Source: Bremia lactucae (taxonomy: Eukaryota > Oomycota > Peronosporomycetes > Peronosporales > Peronosporaceae). Taken from it: a DNA stretch of 64,000 nucleotides. Made by a program: the position numbers and the translations under genes. A model generated the notes under the pieces. It did no database searches, was not told the DNA's origin, and saw only the letters and a list, made by a program, of their open reading frames with translations. The stretch lies in the NCBI RefSeq assembly GCF_004359215.1, contig NW_027152213.1, positions 881,535 to 945,534 on the forward strand, given 5' to 3'. This document shows positions 20,298 to 31,439 of the stretch, in pieces (the stretch's first letter is position 1; every line of letters starts with the position of its first letter).

Positions 20298-22274
20298 CTA
20301 CACCATCTTGCCACTCTGTCGTAGAGTATGTCCATACTGCTGCTCCAATTGTAAGTTCTCGATGTGACCTGACGTAATACCCTGCGATACCATACGAATG
20401 CTGCAGTAAATAACACTAGCCCACTCCATGCGTTCAATTTCTGTGCGCATTTGAAGCACCAATTTGTCCGAGGGTGAGCGCGCCACTACGATACACAAGT
20501 CTCGTCGGGGAAGGTGCACCAAATTCAAGTAACATCCATAGAGCGAGAAATGTTTGCGATGCTCGAGCTGAACAGAAGCCGTTTTATCTCCACTTGTTGA
20601 CGGTGGCACTTGCTTGTAGTAATGAATTTCCCCATTTGTCACGACCACCATGCGTCTTTTCCAGTTCTCAAAGCCCGAGCGAGACTTTTTAATTAGTTCG
20701 CCCCGCTTGTACGGAGGAAGTAAGAACTCCAGCTGTAATGGGAATGAAGAGGCTCGCAATATCTGACGGGCCACAGCACATGATTCACGAAGGATGCTAC
20801 GACCTTCAATTGAAACAAGTTGACTACCGACAGCAATACCGTGATAACGATGACTTGAAACGACTATCAGTGCCTCTGTGCGCTTTTGCAGTTCAATATC
20901 AATATCCTCCGACCGTTGAAAGCGCACCCCAATCTTGCCTAAAGGAATTTCTTCGGCACGCTTTACGACAAGGGACAAGCCTGTAACAGTATCCTTGTTG
21001 CCAGCAAGTCGACCTAATGCCATTTGTGCCTCTTGCAACGCCTCAATCCACAAATGCATGGACTGTTCATTGTGAGCATTTAAGTGCATTTCAAACTTGC
21101 CATCCTTGGAGGTCAGAACGAAATAGTTTTTACGTCCATCGGGACACTGTGCCATCCCAGGACTTACGATTGTGTCCTTCAATGGCACATTACCCTTTTG
21201 CTCACGCTGATTCTCCGAGTAATATAATAGCCGCCCCTGTTCAATCCGAAAGAAACGATTCTTCCAATTTTTATTGACATGGCCACGCTTCAGCAACAAA
21301 CCTTCCATATGTATGTACGACGTCGGATCGTCATAGCGTTTCCACTGGTGAATACTTACCGTGTCGCGCACGCAAAACTTGACGGTTTCACTAAGCGGAT
21401 CCCATGGCTGAGTAGGAACAGCACCCGCTGCTTGTAGTCGGGCCATCCATCTGGTCATCATGCGCTCTGATGGCGCTGTGATCATTAACATGCGCTGCGA
21501 TGTCGAAATCACAAATACACACTTGCGGTCTATTAAATTTGTCTGCACTGACACGTCTGCCCTCGATCCGAATCCAATATCCATTGACCCTTTTAACTTC
21601 TTTCCAGTTTCATCCGTGTAGTATGATAAGACGCCATCTTTGCGTAGCACAAAGAAGCGCCAGTTCCACGTCTTGAATTGCTGGCCACACTTCTCGAGCC
21701 AGCCCTGCATTACCACGCCCATCCCGTTGTCTTGAGGAAGCAAATCCGTGTCTGGATTATGCGCAGAGTGGCGATGACCTTGATGCTTGCTCAATTCCAC
21801 CACACCTTGGTGAATCTTGGCCACAGAAGCATTCACATTTTGCCCTTCCAAAATCGTAGATGGACCCGATACGCTTGCCCACGTGAACCGACCTATTGGG
21901 CGTTGGGCAGCTACCTTTTTCGGTTCCGCCGTTGTGGTTTTCGACCGTGTACTTCTTGTGGGAAGCGCGGGGGGCAGCGCATAGTCATCGTCGACTCCGA
22001 CGGATACATTCGAGCCCTCTGAGCTCAGCTCAAGCTGATAATTTGCTTTTTCATCAGGTAGAAAGCGAACTTCCTGCTTTCCTTTATAGCTTGGCCGGTT
22101 ATGTAGCTGCGCTCGTTGATTAGTCGATTCATTGCAGCTCTGCATGTCGTATGTCGTGTGGCGACGATGAGATTTGGACACTTGCAATTGCTGATGGCTA
22201 GGCGGATCATCTGCCTTATTGCCAAACACTGCTGACTGCGACGCACCAAGGCCTAGCCACTTTTTTATGCCCAT
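20298..22274 (-). CDS. Triple PH-domain protein with a PDZ-like insert, 658 aa
   Basis: A single uninterrupted exon with an ATG at 22274. PH domain 1 spans about residues 188-285 (GWLEKCGQQFKTWNWRFFVL ... WMARLQAAG). PH domain 2 spans about 322-418 (EGLLLKRGHVNKNWKNRFFR ... HLWIEALQEA). PH domain 3 spans about 522-628 (KRGELIKKSRSGFENWKRRM ... MEWASVIYCSI). Each has the closing alpha-helix with its Trp. Residues about 434-519 (GKIGVRFQRSED ... AVGSQLVSIEGRSIL) resemble a PDZ-type or similar peptide-binding fold. Residues 1-185 are polar and probably disordered. PH domains bind phosphoinositides or proteins at membranes, so a membrane adaptor is inferred. It is a host gene: no hairpin packing like that of the elements, and no frame damage. 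Confidence 0.92.
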   Translation of the reverse strand: MGIKKWLGLGASQSAVFGNKADDPPSHQQLQVSKSHRRHTTYDMQSCNESTNQRAQLHNRPSYKGKQEVRFLPDEKANYQLELSSEGSNVSVGVDDDYALPPALPTRSTRSKTTTAEPKKVAAQRPIGRFTWASVSGPSTILEGQNVNASVAKIHQGVVELSKHQGHRHSAHNPDTDLLPQDNGMGVVMQGWLEKCGQQFKTWNWRFFVLRKDGVLSYYTDETGKKLKGSMDIGFGSRADVSVQTNLIDRKCVFVISTSQRMLMITAPSERMMTRWMARLQAAGAVPTQPWDPLSETVKFCVRDTVSIHQWKRYDDPTSYIHMEGLLLKRGHVNKNWKNRFFRIEQGRLLYYSENQREQKGNVPLKDTIVSPGMAQCPDGRKNYFVLTSKDGKFEMHLNAHNEQSMHLWIEALQEAQMALGRLAGNKDTVTGLSLVVKRAEEIPLGKIGVRFQRSEDIDIELQKRTEALIVVSSHRYHGIAVGSQLVSIEGRSILRESCAVARQILRASSFPLQLEFLLPPYKRGELIKKSRSGFENWKRRMVVVTNGEIHYYKQVPPSTSGDKTASVQLEHRKHFSLYGCYLNLVHLPRRDLCIVVARSPSDKLVLQMRTEIERMEWASVIYCSIRMVSQGITSGHIENLQLEQQYGHTLRQSGKMV

Positions 22275-22790
22275 AGCCGCAGCGACTTGAGATACTCGAG
22301 TAGTAAAGTTACTAAAAAAGAAGTGAATCCAGCAGTACGGCAGCGTAGAGAGCGTCGTTCATCAGTCATATGTCTCAAGACAGAATGACTTCAATTGTTA
22401 AGGGAAACTACTTTATGCAGCCTATCACTTCCTCAAAAAAAATTAAGATGATAATTTTTCAAGTTTATTAAAAGTGAGAGGCTACAGCGCGGCACATGCA
22501 CACGATTTCCTGACATATGTCGCGGGGCAGCCCGTTACATGATTATTATTGCCTAATACGAGGAAAGACAAAGACCATAATCTTGATTACTAGTATTGTC
22601 AATAACAAAACAAATGGTATTATTCTAGCAGTAACGTGGTATTTCTGTTCATTGGTTATCAACCTCACCAATCGCGGTGAGCAATGAGTTGCTATATAGG
22701 ATGACGACGCCTTAACCGTGTCATCTCTTATCAGTCCCGGCTTTTGAAAGCCACTGAGTTACCCTGTACATTACAAATAGCTACTTTCAA
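22275..22790. other. Upstream region of the PH gene
   Basis: It presumably holds the promoter of the minus-strand PH gene. No core motif can be assigned. An LTR-end-like string (GCGGGGCAGCCCGTTACATG) near 22523-22541 marks the start of transposon-derived sequence. Confidence 0.35.
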
Positions 22791-23060
22791 TGAAGATGCA
22801 CTTGTCAAGTATCGAATGTACCTGTTAAGCACCGACCATTTGTAGTTTATATGGACCACGCATCATTGCGGACCGCAATAAACTCACCGTACCTCTCGCC
22901 TAGAATGGCAAGATGGCTCACATTCTTCTCTGAATAAAGTCAGAACCATAAGATGGTACTAGTGCGTAGGACTCATATATCAAACAGTGAAACGAGGCAC
23001 TGCCGACTTGTACTGCTTCAGTACAAGTCCAATTCGCACTGCCTCATAAGGATCTGATAA
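22790..23060 (+). pseudogene. Gypsy RNase H scrap and LTR hairpin scrap
   Basis: 22840-22940 encodes VYMDHASLRTAINSPYLSPRMARWLTFFSE, the end of RNase H, closest to the family II version at 35060. It is followed at 22990-23045 by the LTR hairpin CTTGTACTG...CAGTACAAG. Both are small orphan pieces. Confidence 0.65.
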
Positions 23061-23143
23061 AATACATCCATCAGATCCATAGACGAAAAGATGGTACTCT
23101 TAGACATACCATCTATGATTACGTCTTTTATAGGTATCGGCGT

Positions 23144-23778
23144 TTAAGCCGGTTCCGTTGCAGCATTCAGTTTGTTGAATGCGTGCACTATCCGCCATTC
23201 TACTGGTCTTTCGCACACAGAAGGTCGGAGAGCTATGTGGGAGGGTTGACTCCTTAGATGGCCCGCTTTTAATCGATCGATAAAGAATTTATCGATCGCA
23301 AGTACTTGTTCACGAGGCAGTGGCCACTGCTTCATGAGACAGTATTTCAAGCCCGATTTGAGCTCGATTACATGTCGAGTGTCTTTATCCTTAGGCAATT
23401 CGCATGGAACTGTTTCAGAACTTCATCCTTGAATTCAATCAAATCCTTGTATAAAGGATTTGTCTTAAGTGACTCCCAGGATCGAGTAGTAAATCTCTCA
23501 ATCCGAGTCTTCACACCGAGGACACTTTCGTCCATCGATGAGCTGCAGAGAACCCCTTCGTTACCTGCAAAAATTACCGCTGACCGAATATCGATTTCGT
23601 ATCCGTCCTCTGTGACGAGTACGCGGATCTGTTTGATTCTATTGCTATGCAGATCTCTAAAGGACCGATTGGATTCTAGGGTTGGTAATTGAGTTATCTC
23701 CGAAATTAACTTCGGAGGCGCATACAGATCAAGAGTATAAGCGCCTCCTCTTGATCCGTCATTAACCAAGACATTCAA
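23144..23778 (-). pseudogene. Gypsy RT N-terminal part
   Basis: The minus frame 23778-23368 has the pre-RT segment (LDLYAPPKLISEITQLPTLE, SSSMDESVLGVKTRIERFTT). The next frame, 23398-23144, begins the RT fingers (HVIELKSGLKYC, RPVEWRIVHAFNKLNAATEP). A frameshift separates the two near 23385. It is close to 40970-41490 and 63250-63800. Confidence 0.85.
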
Positions 23779-24523
23779 TGTCTCGGTTTCTTCTAAGATT
23801 TACCCACAGGCTGCCGAGGGATCAATCCCTCGGAATACTGAAGTCTAGTCACTTCAGCATTAGCTATATTTAAGGTGAATTCACCTCAAGTACGTGGGGA
23901 CTTATTCCCTCGACGCCTTCCGACTGTGATTGCGCTATCACAGTCGGGTCCTCTACGGTCGACTCTCTACTCGACCTAGGATCATCGTGTTGTTTATTTT
24001 GGACAACCGGTATCTTCCTTGGATGTCGCCCGCTAGGCGTACATTCATGTCTCAGACCACTCGGCTTATTCGAGTGGTGGACCTTCAGCGCTGCCTGTGC
24101 ATTCACACAGCCGCCGACAGCTGACTCCACACGTGATTAGTAATCACGCTGTGATCTTGTGCAGCCGTACTTACGACTGTACCACAAGTGGGCCAACGCA
24201 CTCACTTGTAGTACATCGACACGCTTGTGGACGCTCCAAGACGTTCATCAGATGGTCATCTGATGAACAAGTGGCAGGCATCTTTACGGATCGATGCTGC
24301 CAGCTGATTCTTAACTAATTATTTCTGAGCCAAGGTAAACCTAGGATAACATCAAATTCATCATCCAATCCATTACGATGAAATCAGCATCATACTGTAA
24401 ATCTTTTAACGTGTAGTGAAATCTCACTGCGCGTTTCATCACTATTTTCGATGCGCCTGTCGCTAGACACACCGGCATCCTCGTGAGGAATGTCGCGCTC
24501 AACATATCTGAGCCTACGACCCT

Positions 24524-24889
24524 CTAGCGAATGGCGACGAATAAAGTTTTCGACGCCCCACAGTCCACTACGGGTCTGAGTGACAAAGCATTTGTCACTT
24601 TTAACTTCAAGGTGATGAGGGATACCTCATCGCCAGGTGCAGAGACCCATAATGACAGTGTGGCTGGAACAACTTTCGTCAAGAGATTTGCCAATTCTCT
24701 TAAATTTGCTGGATCAGTAGGGCGTCGCGCCCCTACTGACTCCGACCGTTTTTGGCGGTCCGCCTCGCTGTTGCGATTTTGCAACAATGTCGGACCCGCG
24801 ACCGTTGCCCTTTTTGACATTCGGTCCATAATTACGTTCAGTACCTCTCGGTACTGAGCGTGGGGCACTGCACTCATGATCGTAGTGTC
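24524..24889 (-). pseudogene. Gypsy protease frame overlapping the gag end
   Basis: The frame is open for 117 codons and reaches SLRPVVDCGASKTLFVAIR, the protease active-site region (DCGAS for the usual DSGAS). It overlaps the gag frame by about 170 bp and lies one base downstream of the gag phase. A +1 shift would therefore be required to make gag-pol. The same overlap exists at 36951-37256. The continuation (TGAS ... DDEFDVI ... PWL) is found at 37310-37460 in another copy. Confidence 0.6.
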
Positions 24890-25469
24890 CTAACTTTTGA
24901 CAGCGATTGCCTTTCTGCAATCGCTTATTGTTCGAAAAGCGAGGTTTCTCGCTTTCGACATAAGAGAGATCCATAGGTTCTGGACCTCCAAGTTCGTGTC
25001 GTCTTGGAGGATCATATGATGACGAACTAGCTTGAGCCTTTCTCAAGCTAAAGTCCTCCTGTTTCGCAACGGATATTGGCTCTTCAAGCGTATCCAGTTC
25101 CAAGCGGAACAGGTGGGTCTTCACTGGACCAACCGTAAGACCTTGCATGAACACCGTAATTAACATGTGTTTATGTACTGGGTTGATTGTGATACATGCT
25201 AAGAGTCGTACGTGCTGGGCATAAGCGTGATCATCACGCTTGTCTTGCTTGAGTTTCAGAAGCTCTGATCGAGCTCTGAACTCAGCCCTAGGCGGTTCAA
25301 ATGTCTGTTTGAGCCGGGCTTTAAAAGCCTCTAGCGACCCAAAGATATATGGGTCGCGCAACTTAAGGCCTAATGCCCAAGTTTCGGCACGACCTGCCAA
25401 ATTTAATTGAGCAGATTCGACTTGCATTTGCTCGTCGACGATGTGACGAGCCCTTATCGCATCGTCCAA
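24714..25469 (-). CDS. Gypsy family I gag, capsid and nucleocapsid part, 251 aa open
   Basis: Longest gag frame in the window. The capsid-like part is about residues 1-140. A linker with GGPEPMDLSYVE follows, then one CCHC-like knuckle (NRCQKLGHYDHEC, about residues 186-198) whose first Cys is replaced. A basic Gly-rich tail follows. An upstream gag N-terminus (25851-25560) is out of phase because of one indel. The frame above 25051 is identical to the left-arm copy at 19045-19462. Confidence 0.8.
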   Translation of the reverse strand: MDDAIRARHIVDEQMQVESAQLNLAGRAETWALGLKLRDPYIFGSLEAFKARLKQTFEPPRAEFRARSELLKLKQDKRDDHAYAQHVRLLACITINPVHKHMLITVFMQGLTVGPVKTHLFRLELDTLEEPISVAKQEDFSLRKAQASSSSYDPPRRHELGGPEPMDLSYVESEKPRFSNNKRLQKGNRCQKLGHYDHECSAPRSVPRGTERNYGPNVKKGNGRGSDIVAKSQQRGGPPKTVGVSRGATPY

Positions 25470-25902
25470 CTCGACAAACCATCTGAAGGGGGAGTCTTGG
25501 TCGACTCCCCTATACTAAGAGATGTCAATCTTTAAGGTTTCGGGACGACTCGTGTGCGTCATCCCAGAACAGGGGTCTGAACCTGTTGCAACATCAACAG
25601 TTCTGCCTGTTGAAAGCCTTGCTGATTAAGCAAGGCTACCTTCTCCTTCGCCTCGTCAAGTTCATGCTGTATGAACTTGGCGATGGCTGGATGGAGGGCA
25701 TCTCTGTCCAAACCGGACAGCATGGCCAAGATGGCTTCATTCCCTACGGTCGACTCATTCGTTCGACCACACTCCTTTCAATGTCACTTAGAAAGGAGTA
25801 GCTATCACGCGAAACGTGATGCGTATTTCCATTATCATCCAACATGTTCATGCTAGATGATAGAACTGTGGTCCTCGGACGGACTACAAAAGTGCTATCA
25901 GG

Positions 25903-26220
25903 TGTAACGGGGCACCGCCGACTTGTACTGCTTCAGTACAAATCCACTTCGCACTGCCTCAGTGCGAGTGGTGCCTCACGTCACTTCACGTACACTAATA
26001 CGTGCAGCGGAAGACTCTCTTTGAAGCACTTGCTTTAAAAAGGGTTAAAAGACAATTATATTTAATACAATTAATTCCTTCTGGTTTTCTATCGATAAAT
26101 ACTTACTTAATTATATACTAATACTTAACATGTAACAAAAGTCTACTCTCTCTCTCTCTTTGCGCGCGTCCAGCGATGAGTGGACCTCGGAGCATGTAGA
26201 TATAATGGTCTATGCCAACT
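25903..26220 (-). repeat. 5' LTR of minus family I gag element (right arm)
   Basis: Mirror of 18294-18611. On the plus strand it begins TGTAACGGGGCAC at 25903. Its hairpins around 25918-26010 are the same cluster as in the other family I LTRs. Confidence 0.75.
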
Positions 26221-26483
26221 ACCTCACTGCACGTGAGAGAAGACGTCAAACCGCTTCCTCACTGTGCTTGAAGGTCTGGGCTTAAGTAACGCGTGGCTAC
26301 TATAGTAGCGCCCACCTACATTGCCTTCACCTTTATAAAGCTTTTCTCAGTATTAAAACATTGTTTTTAACCCACGCTTAGCAACTTAGATCCTTCCTCT
26401 GCACGTCGTGTAAATGAAGTATTCGGAGGCACCTCGCCTACACGAAAGGAGCCGCGTTACATAGATCACAAAAACAGCTCAAG

Positions 26484-26866
26484 TGAAATGGGGTACCTTT
26501 CGCTAGCACTGCTAGTACTCGCCAATTTTCACTGATAACAGTGAAGGTGAGCTGTCGCTGAATACTTAACGTAAACAGCTAAAATGGTGGGCTGTGCTTC
26601 ATATTTTAAAAAAGGTTTAACTAGCTACTAAAGGCCAATACTCAAGGCTTAGTATAGAGAAAAAGTAAAACTGTATTAATATATTTAAGTTTGTTTTTAT
26701 CTACTGACATTAATATTTTAATATCAAACCATGTATTGCGATCCCTTGCGCACCGCTCATTCATGCTTCTAGTATCGACTCGGGTGGGGTGATTTAATCT
26801 TAAATCAACCAAGCAATAGAATTGTTGTCTTGCTTTAGTATGAGGGCGGCGTCACCCCGCCACATA
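26484..26866 (-). repeat. LTR of family I subgroup (right arm)
   Basis: Mirror of 17648-18030. Orientation is minus, so with respect to it the asORF-type region at 26867-27657 lies where the element's 3' non-pol region should be. Confidence 0.6.
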
Positions 26867-27657
26867 AATATTATTTCTATGAGATGAATAACAAAAGGTC
26901 AATTCCTATAAGAAAAAACTCAAAGAATAATAAATTTATTATTATTTAATAACTTGACAAATATTTTCGAATATTGAACCAACAGGCACTATATTGACTG
27001 ATGTAAAGTGACAGAATGTATTATTGTGTCCATCTCTGTAAGGAAGCCCTTGTTGGTTTAATTCAAAGCCAACTTTTGTTTGTAGTGGGCTCTGGCGTGA
27101 CATCCAGAGTTGTTTGCGACGCTGCTTAACGTCTGAACGCCTGAACGTCTGAACGTCTTGGTGTGGAGTCATCTTGTGATGGGTCCATTCATGATATGAA
27201 ATCTGGCTATATTAACATGCATCACTAGGAACAAATTCATCGTAAGATCACTTCGAGCGTACTGCTAGCTCAAATGCTAACATTAACTAATGGGAGAGGA
27301 ACCGCGACACGTTGCGGTCCACTCCCGAATAGATACCCGGGTTGCCCTCCAAGGGCAACTTAATTCGTTGGTTTGGTGTGACTACCGAATGATAAAATAT
27401 TCCGTTGTTGGACTCATCCAGGCTTCACAAGCCGGGTGAGGATGATACTAAACTCTTCATCGATGCCTTTGTCCGGCGTCGATAATACACTTGTAAGCGT
27501 GCCAAGGAAGCAACTTCCTTTTTCAAGCTTGGGAAACATTTATAGAGAATGTGCAAAGCATCGGCCGCGAGACCTGGCTTGACAAAATGGTTACGTTACG
27601 TAATAGGTTTGGAAGATGGTCTGTAGTTGGTGCACGCTATAAGCTGCACCATTTGTA
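26867..27657 (+). other. asORF-type 3' region (right arm)
   Basis: Mirror of 16857-17647. The plus strand reads KLFIDAFVRRR near 27450, FFQAWETFIENVQSIGRE near 27515-27570, then TWLDKMVTLRNRFGRWSVV. The block at 8375-8480 (VQSIAREAWLDNL ... TRNRFKRRTVV) is clearly the same protein segment. It is interrupted by stops. Confidence 0.45.
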
Positions 27658-30483
27658 GGCTTACTGCCTTTCGTTCATCAGATGGCGATCTCACGAACGT
27701 CTTGGAGCATCCACAAGCGTGTGGATGTCCTACGAGTGAGTGCGATGGTCTCACTTGTGGTTTGGTCGTTTGCACGACTGCAAAATGCCTCATTGTTATT
27801 ACCCATTACACTGTGGAGTAAGATCTCGACGGCTTTGCACAAGCACAGGCAGCGTCAAAGTTCGACCATTCGAATAAGTTGAGTGGTTCGAAACAAGGAT
27901 GCCTGCTGCAAAAGCAACATCCAAGAAAATATCCAACGCCTGTCTATAAGAGTTAGTGCGAAAAATCCTAGATCGACTGGAGAGTCGATCGTGGAGGATC
28001 TCGCTGTGATTGAGCAACCACAGCTAGAAGCAGTTGGGGAGGATACTCCCTGATAAAACTTGAGAGAAGAAGTCCTCAAGAATATGCAGGAATAAGTCCC
28101 CAGAAACCTGTCGTCAAAGGATCCAGGTACCTTTGGAAATAAGCTCCAAAGAGGAAACTGGGAGATCAAATGTCTTAGCAAACAACGAATCATGTGTAGA
28201 CGCTTATATACTTGATCTGATAGCGCCGCCGGAGTTAATTTCGAAGATAACTCAATTGCCAATGCTAAAGCCGAAAGGGTTCTTGTGTGTTCTGCAGAGT
28301 GGCAAAGTCAAGCAGATCTGCGTACTTGTCCCAGATGACAAATATGTGTCCGATATTCGGTCGGCAATAGTATTTCCTGAGAACGAACGAGTTCTCAGCA
28401 GCTCATCGATGGCCGAAAGTGTCCTCGATGAGAAGACTCGGAGTAAACGTTTTAAATTTCAGTTCTGGGAGTCTTTGACAAACCCTCTGTATAAGAATTT
28501 AATAGAATCTAAGGATGTCTTTCCTGAATCAGTACCGTGCGAGTTACCGAAGGATAAAAGGTACTCGACACGAAAACGATCTCATACCAGGTTCAAAATA
28601 CGGTGTTATGAAGCATTGCCCATTGCCTCGTGAAATAAGTATTAGCGATCCACAAATTCTTTGCCGAACGCTTAGCAGCGGGCCATGTGACGCAGTCAAC
28701 CTCCCCACATAGCTCTCCGACCTTCTGTGTGCGCAAAGCAACAGGAGGGTGGCGGAATGGGCATAAATTCAATCAACTGAGCGCTGCACCGATACCGGCC
28801 CAAATGCCGATACCATGAAAAGACGTAATTATTGATGGTATGTCAAACAGTACAATCTTTACGTCAATGCATCTGATGGGAGGACTATCAGATCCTTATG
28901 CGTGAACAGGATATCCCGTTCACAGCAGTAAGCACCCCAAGCAGAATGCTACAGGAGTGGCTAGTGATGCCACAAGAACTTAGTAATGCCCCTGCGACAT
29001 TTAACAGATGTGTAACCAATCTGTTAAGACCGGTACGAACTTTTGCACCGAGTCATTTAGATGACGTCTTCGCTATAAATGAGATATAAAAGGAAAGTCG
29101 GACGTTGTAGTACGCCGTACTCACGTCCGAAAGATCTCACACTTATGCGTAAGCACAAAGTTATGCAAATCACAAGAAGTGGATATTCGCTGCAAGCAAA
29201 ATACTACTTCTTGGGTGCATCTTGGGTAAAGAAGGTGTGCGCCCTGATCCGAAATATGAAGGCAATCACCGAATGGCCTGTGCCAGCCGATTCAAAGGGA
29301 CTTCGAAAGTTCCTCGGCTTAGCGGCGTACTTACATAAGTACATCCGCTATCATGCCGAAAAGACAATACATAATTCTTCTACATTCAAGAAAATGTAAA
29401 AAGTTCATGAAACGCTGATTGTCAGCGTTCCTTTGAGGGCATTAAGCAAAGCTTGTTTGGAATTCCCAATCCTGGCGATTGCTAGTGGTCTATGACGCCA
29501 GCGATTTTGCAATCGGTTGTGCGTAAATGCAATATGATATAGACGGCGCAGAGCGCATTGTCCTCACCATGAAATATGAAGTAGCTAATTTTAGGGTCTA
29601 TCTCTTGGGAGATAAACCGTTCATCGTAAATACGGACCATGCGTCTTTACGCACGGCTGTAAACAGTTCGCACCTCTCGCAAAGGATGGCGAGAGTGAAG
29701 TATAAACCAAGACGACTTAACGTCGTCGCTGATGCCTTTTCGCGCCGGCCCAATTTTGAACAGGCTACGCAAATCAACAGTGAGCATAAGACCACTGTTT
29801 TCTCAATAAGTGTACCGTCGTTAACATTACTTGACGACGTTAGATAAGCTTATCAAGAAGATAAGGCTCTTAAAGGGTTGATGGATTACCTTACAGATCC
29901 ATTCCAATAATCCTAGAAAGATTTTTGACATTGTATCGATCCTCAACAGATCTATATAGAACACGCAATGGTTTGTTTTATTAAACAGCCATTGCTGGCG
30001 ACACACCTCGTGTCGTCATCCCTACCCCAAAAAATTTGCGATTACGCATTATGTATGAGTCCCTCGATGCACCAAAAAGTGGTCATCGTGTACATGAGGA
30101 GACTTATCTCATGATAAGTCGCGCCTTTTACTGGCCACGCCAGTGTGAGTTCGTCCGCAGGTACGTACGTGCTTGCAAATTTTGTCAACGGGTAAAGCCC
30201 AGTACCTCGTCCCGTGCTCCATTAAAACCTCTGCTTGTTATGGCAGAGTGTTGGCAAAATCCGTATCTATGGGTGATGTCTTCGGATTCCCCGAAGACAA
30301 CCAAAAGAATTATTATATTCTCGTTTTCGTTGATCGTTTTAGCAAGATGGTATATTTTTGTGCCGTCCCGGAGTCGATCACAGACAAAGGCTGTGCTCGT
30401 GTCTTTGCTGACACGATAGTTCGACTTCATGGGTACCCCGTGAGCTGGTCTCAGATCGAGACCCTTAATTTACAGCGTAAATG
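27658..30483 (+). mobile_element. Family I gypsy pol, plus strand (protease to integrase core)
   Basis: Open pieces: protease-RT linker 28133-28633; RT palm 28898-29089 with SHLDDVFAI; RT thumb 29260-29399 (RKFLGLAAYLHKYIRYHAEK); RNase H 29480-29800; integrase HHCC region 30036-30200; integrase core to 30483, where it is cut by family II gag in the opposite direction. Frameshifts and stops make it inactive. Beyond 29103 it diverges from the mirrored element at 13546-15410. Confidence 0.85.
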
Positions 30484-31438
30484 TTTCGTGCTTTTGCACA
30501 TATAACATCTATGGATGTTCTTATGCTGTTCCACAGCTTGAAGTGCTTCTTCTCCTTTCTTACAAGGCTTAGATCAATGGGTTACGGCCTATTAGACGGT
30601 ACTTATGTGTCGAAGAGCTTGTACGGTAACCAGGCGCGCTAGCACGAGCAGACTTAAAGTCTAATTCAGCGCGTAGCGCTATGGTAACTGCATTTTTCAA
30701 AGTAGCAGGGTGGGATTGGAATAATTTCGTCTGAGCAACTTCCTCAGTGAGACCCCCCACAAAGATTGTTTCGGCAATTGCTTCTTGTACCGGGTCTTGA
30801 TGCATAGATGCAATGAGAGTTCTCAACTCCAGGACATATCCCCCTAGGGCTCGTTTACCCTATCGAGTCGCTATGAGCCGTGATGCATGCGAAAAACCAG
30901 ATCAGGCGGTGCAAACATGCCGGTGATTTGCTACTTCAGTGAATGCCATGAGGAAAAAAAGCGTCGTTTGTGGACGTGCTGCACGGGAGTGCCCACTCCA
31001 TCGCTCTACCTCCGAGCTTAAAATTAGCCATAGCCACCTATAGTAGTTCTGTTAAGAAAAGGCAGAGTAAATGGACATTTGCATCTGCTTGATCCAAAAA
31101 GGTAGATTTTCTCCCACTTTTCCTCAAATGGCTTCACATTGACAACTAAAAAGCAAGCCTTAGGCTTTGAATCAGGTACAGAGATGTACCGAGTTGGCAT
31201 AGAAGCCGCAAGGTCTGTCAAAATCAAAGAAGATTCATGTTGCATGAAAACTTCAAGCCTTGCATGCAGGACCTCTGGTCCCTGGGGCATAATGACTCTA
31301 TATGTTGAAGCCCGAATAAAGCTTTGAGCTGGTCATACGCTATGTGTTGCGCCTCTGAAAGATCTGGAAATGTTTCCATTTCAGTGAAAGCTTAGTCTTA
31401 TGTAGACTTAGGCGTAGATTGACTACGAGTGCTTCCAG
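30484..31438 (-). pseudogene. Family II gypsy gag, decayed
   Basis: Minus strand: an N-terminal part (31290-31024: LEVFMQHESSLILTDLAASM, SVPDSKPKACFLVVNVKPF) and a capsid-like part (30826-30569: QDPVQEAIAETIFVGGLTEE, SHPATLKNAVTIALRAELDF). It matches the better-preserved gag at 48440-47300. A primer site CCTGGAAGCACTC follows the LTR at 31440, so gag is in the correct place after an LTR. It ends at the junction with plus integrase at 30483. Confidence 0.75.
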
Positions 31439-31439
31439 G

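Larger units (their letters stand above)
23060..25890 (-). mobile_element. Family I gypsy, minus strand: gag, protease and RT start
   Basis: From high to low coordinate: 5' LTR (26220-25903), gag (25851-24714), protease (24877-24524), protease-RT linker (24130-23370) and RT start (23398-23060). The RT start includes PKDKDTRHVIELKSGLKYC, LMKQWPLPREQV and, near 23175, VHAFNKLNAATEPA. The rest of pol is absent. The part above 25051 lies in the inverted-repeat arm. Confidence 0.85.
25052..29103. repeat. Right arm of 4,052-bp inverted repeat
   Basis: Mirror of 15411-19462. Contents: minus gag end, minus LTR (25903-26220), LTR scrap (26290-26460), minus LTR (26484-26866), asORF-type region on plus (26867-27657), and plus protease-RT (27658-29103). 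Identity stops at 29103 within RT, where the two sides continue as ordinary diverged relatives. Confidence 0.95.

Noticed and set aside
20474..22249. Several plus-strand frames of 70-115 codons over the PH gene
   Set aside because: They are shadows of the long minus-strand gene and have no motif of their own.
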